Below, piece after piece: positions 6,229 to 7,785 of a DNA stretch of 7,785 nt. The first letter of the stretch is position 1, and each line of letters opens with the position of its first letter. Under the pieces are notes generated by a model that saw only the letters and a program-made list of their open reading frames with translations, was not told the DNA's origin and made no database searches. This DNA is from Clostridia bacterium (lineage in GTDB: Bacteria; Bacillota; Clostridia; Christensenellales; Aristaeellaceae), in the NCBI GenBank assembly GCA_017469605.1, contig JAFUGB010000401.1:1-7785 (forward strand). Reading direction: 5' to 3'. The translations under genes were made by a program, and so were the position numbers.

Positions 6229-7523
6229 GCAAAAAACCTCCTGATCAGTTGGGGCCTGTCGCCAAAGTATACATGGGCAAAGGCCGCCAGCGTGCGCCCG
6301 CGGACATAGCCGCAGCGCCAGGCCTGGTCGGGCCGGGAGACTTTGCGCACGGTATAGGCACAGTCTGCTTCCCCCACAGGCCGGGCCACGGCATGGTGGA
6401 ATTCGTGCGCGGGGAAGGAGAGCCCGGCGCTGTCCTCCACCGTAACATAGCCAAAGCGCTGGAGACGGTCGGTCATATGGCAGATCACCGGGAGGAACCC
6501 CGCCATGGGCTGTCCGTCGATCTCCCGGGAAAGGTACATGAGCCCGCCGCATTCGGCATAGCAGCGGAGCCCCCCTTCCAGCGCGGCGCGCACGCTTTCC
6601 CGCATGGATCGGTTGGCCGCCAGTCCCTGGGCGAATACCTCGGGATAGCCGCCGCCGATGTACAGGCCGTCCAGCCCCCCGGGCAGCCCTTCATCCTTCA
6701 GCAGGGAAAAGAAGATAAGCGCCATGCCGCTGGCGCGCAGGGCGTCCAGGTTGTCCCGGTAGTAAAAATGAAAGGCTTCATCCAGGGCCACGCCCAGGCG
6801 GTAGCCTGAAAAATCAGGCAGGGCCGGACCGGGGACGCCGGGCAGGCTGGGGGCCTGCTCCGCCAGGGACAGTATCCGCGGCAGATCCAGGGTGTTTTCG
6901 GCCTCGGCCGCCGCTTCCTCCAGGCGCGGTAAAAGATCGGGCGTTTCCCGGGCGGGCACCAGCCCCAAATGGCGGCTGGGGAATGCCAGCTTTTGATTTT
7001 TGGCCAGATACCCCACGCAGGGCAGGCCGGTATGGTATGCCACCGCCTCCCGGATCAGCGCATAATGCCCTTCGCCGTTGGCGCGGTTGACCAGTACGCC
7101 CGCGATGCCGCTGTCCGGCCGCAGGGCCTGGAACCCTTTTACCGTGGCCGCCACGCTGGCCGCGCCCCCTGAAGCGTCCACCACCAGGAGGACCGGCGTT
7201 TGGGTGACGCGGGCCAATTCCCAGGACGAGCAGGCAAAGCTCCGGACATCCAGCCCGTCATAATAGCCCATTACGCCCTCGATGACGGCGATATCAGCGG
7301 GCTGATCCAGCAGGCGGAAAAGCGTTTCCCTTTGCATCAGCCAGCAATCCAGGTTGTAGGAAGGGCGGCCGCATAGGGACTCATGGAAGCCGGGATCGAT
7401 GTAATCGGGCCCCGCCTTGAAGGGCGCCACATCCTTTCCCCGGCGCTTCAGCGCCGCCATCAGCAGCAGGCTGGCCGTGGTTTTTCCGCAGCCGCTGCCG
7501 GTGCCTGCCAGCATGATCCTCAC
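6225..7523 (-). CDS. cbiA: Cobyrinate a,c-diamide synthase (CbiA)
   Basis: ATP- and glutamine-dependent amidation of the a and c carboxylates of (cobalt-)cobyrinate. The protein has 432 residues and the usual two-domain layout. The N-terminal synthetase domain has the P-loop GTGSGCGKTT (about 7-16), FKAGPDYIDPGFH (35-47) and NLDCWL (57-62). The C-terminal glutamine amidotransferase domain has GLYIGGGYPE (286-295), the probable nucleophile Cys325 in AECGGLMYL, and the probable catalytic His417 in AFAHVYFGD. The family often shows HxHF there; here the second His is Tyr. The start chosen is GTG at 7523, because MRIMLAGTGSG is the usual family N-terminus and GAGGGGG lies 7 bases upstream. The frame stays open upstream to 7751, but that stretch lies over cbiC and matches nothing. 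The stop overlaps the next gene's start as ATGA. CobB, the aerobic version acting on hydrogenobyrinate, is the main alternative. Confidence 0.95.
   Translation of the reverse strand: MRIMLAGTGSGCGKTTASLLLMAALKRRGKDVAPFKAGPDYIDPGFHESLCGRPSYNLDCWLMQRETLFRLLDQPADIAVIEGVMGYYDGLDVRSFACSSWELARVTQTPVLLVVDASGGAASVAATVKGFQALRPDSGIAGVLVNRANGEGHYALIREAVAYHTGLPCVGYLAKNQKLAFPSRHLGLVPARETPDLLPRLEEAAAEAENTLDLPRILSLAEQAPSLPGVPGPALPDFSGYRLGVALDEAFHFYYRDNLDALRASGMALIFFSLLKDEGLPGGLDGLYIGGGYPEVFAQGLAANRSMRESVRAALEGGLRCYAECGGLMYLSREIDGQPMAGFLPVICHMTDRLQRFGYVTVEDSAGLSFPAHEFHHAVARPVGEADCAYTVRKVSRPDQAWRCGYVRGRTLAAFAHVYFGDRPQLIRRFFA
6237..6242 (-). promoter_or_regulatory. Strong ribosome binding site of cobD inside cbiA
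   Basis: A perfect AGGAGG lies on the minus strand 8 bases before the ATG at 6228, embedded in the last codons of cbiA. It fixes the start at MKHGGN although the frame is open upstream to 6552. Confidence 0.75.
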
Positions 7524-7785
7524 GGACGCACCCCCTCTATGCCGTACAGCAGGGCGTTGACGATGGCTGCCGCCACATTGCTGCCGCCCCGGCGGCCCAT
7601 GGCCGCGATGCAGGGCAGGCCGCTGTGCCATAGCAGCTCCTTGGCCTCCACCACGTTTACAAAGCCCACCGGCACGCCGATCACGGCGACATCCTGAGGC
7701 AGCGGCTCCAAACTGAGCAGGGGAAACAGAAAGGTGGGCGCGTTGCCGCATACCAGCAGCTTGGGGCCCTTCAGCGCCAGCGCCC
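7520..7785 (-). CDS. cbiC: Precorrin-8X / cobalt-precorrin-8 methylmutase, C-terminal part (start beyond the right edge)
   Basis: The last 87 codons of a CbiC/CobH-family methylmutase are present. This enzyme moves the C-11 methyl group to C-12, turning (cobalt-)precorrin-8 into (cobalt-)cobyrinate. The fragment carries the family's C-terminal signatures: a CGNAPTFLF stretch (family form xGNAPTAL), then VIGVPVGFVNVVEAKE, then GRRGGSNVAAAIVNALL. The N-terminal half lies outside the window, including the region that holds the catalytic histidine in characterised CobH/CbiC proteins, so activity cannot be judged. The TGA stop overlaps the GTG start of cbiA (GTGA), which suggests coupled translation. 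The name cbiC rather than cobH is chosen because the neighbours look like anaerobic-pathway enzymes. That choice is inference; family membership is secure. Confidence 0.93.
   Translation of the reverse strand, partial: ALALKGPKLLVCGNAPTFLFPLLSLEPLPQDVAVIGVPVGFVNVVEAKELLWHSGLPCIAAMGRRGGSNVAAAIVNALLYGIEGVRP
7531..7537 (-). promoter_or_regulatory. Ribosome binding site supporting the GTG start of cbiA
   Basis: On the minus strand GAGGGGG ends 7 bases before GTG at 7523, inside the last codons of cbiC. An in-frame ATG lies three codons further on (MLAGTG), but it would remove the usual short N-terminal strand before the P-loop, so GTG is preferred. Confidence 0.6.

Noticed and set aside
6229..6552. 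108-residue N-terminal extension of the CobD-type protein
   Set aside because: This is out-of-frame cbiA sequence, and a perfect AGGAGG sits before ATG 6228 giving the CobD-like MKHGGN start.
6015..6809. 264-codon open frame on the plus strand across the cobD/cbiA junction
   Set aside because: It is an antisense shadow of two well-supported genes, with no domain recognisable.
7524..7751. N-terminal extension of CbiA by about 76 residues
   Set aside because: The extension is Arg/Gly/Ala-rich out-of-frame cbiC sequence. The family N-terminus and a ribosome binding site place the start at GTG 7523.

Overview
This 7.8 kb window is one unbroken, minus-strand run of nine late-stage cobalamin (vitamin B12) biosynthesis genes. 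Read in the direction of transcription (right to left) they are: cbiC (3' part only), cbiA, a cobD-type aminotransferase, cbiJ/cobK, cbiP, cbiB, cobT, cobU and cobS (cut off by the left edge). Every gene was recognised from family motifs in its translation. No RNA gene, mobile element, CRISPR array, riboswitch or terminator was found. The promoter and any cobalamin riboswitch of the operon would lie beyond the right edge.

Layout. Neighbouring genes overlap by 3 to 19 bases or are separated by one base, and nearly every start has a good GGAGG-like Shine-Dalgarno sequence inside the end of the preceding gene. Strong translational coupling is therefore likely. The only real intergenic space is 54 bp between cbiB and cobT (2087-2140). 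It divides the cluster into a corrin-finishing block (cbiC to cbiB) and a nucleotide-loop block (cobT, cobU, cobS). cobT appears to start at TTG, and a weak promoter-like sequence lies at the end of cbiB.

How the genes work together. CbiJ reduces (cobalt-)precorrin-6A. CbiC makes (cobalt-)cobyrinate from precorrin-8. CbiA amidates the a and c side chains, and CbiP the b, d, e and g side chains, giving cobyric acid. The CobD-type enzyme supplies aminopropanol phosphate and CbiB attaches it, giving cobinamide (phosphate). CobU activates this to GDP-cobinamide, CobT activates the lower-ligand base, and CobS joins the two. Apart from cbiJ, and with cobU placed after cobT, gene order roughly follows pathway order.

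Organism. The DNA is GC-rich (over 60% by eye), the Shine-Dalgarno sequences are strong, and the enzymes look like the Cbi type of the anaerobic pathway. This fits a high-GC anaerobic member of the Bacillota/Clostridia, but that is inference, not a firm assignment.

Novelty. This is a known pathway and I see no undescribed system. The points worth a second look are non-consensus residues in CobT near its base and substrate pockets, an apparent internal shortening of the CobD-type aminotransferase, and the cbiB/cobT junction.
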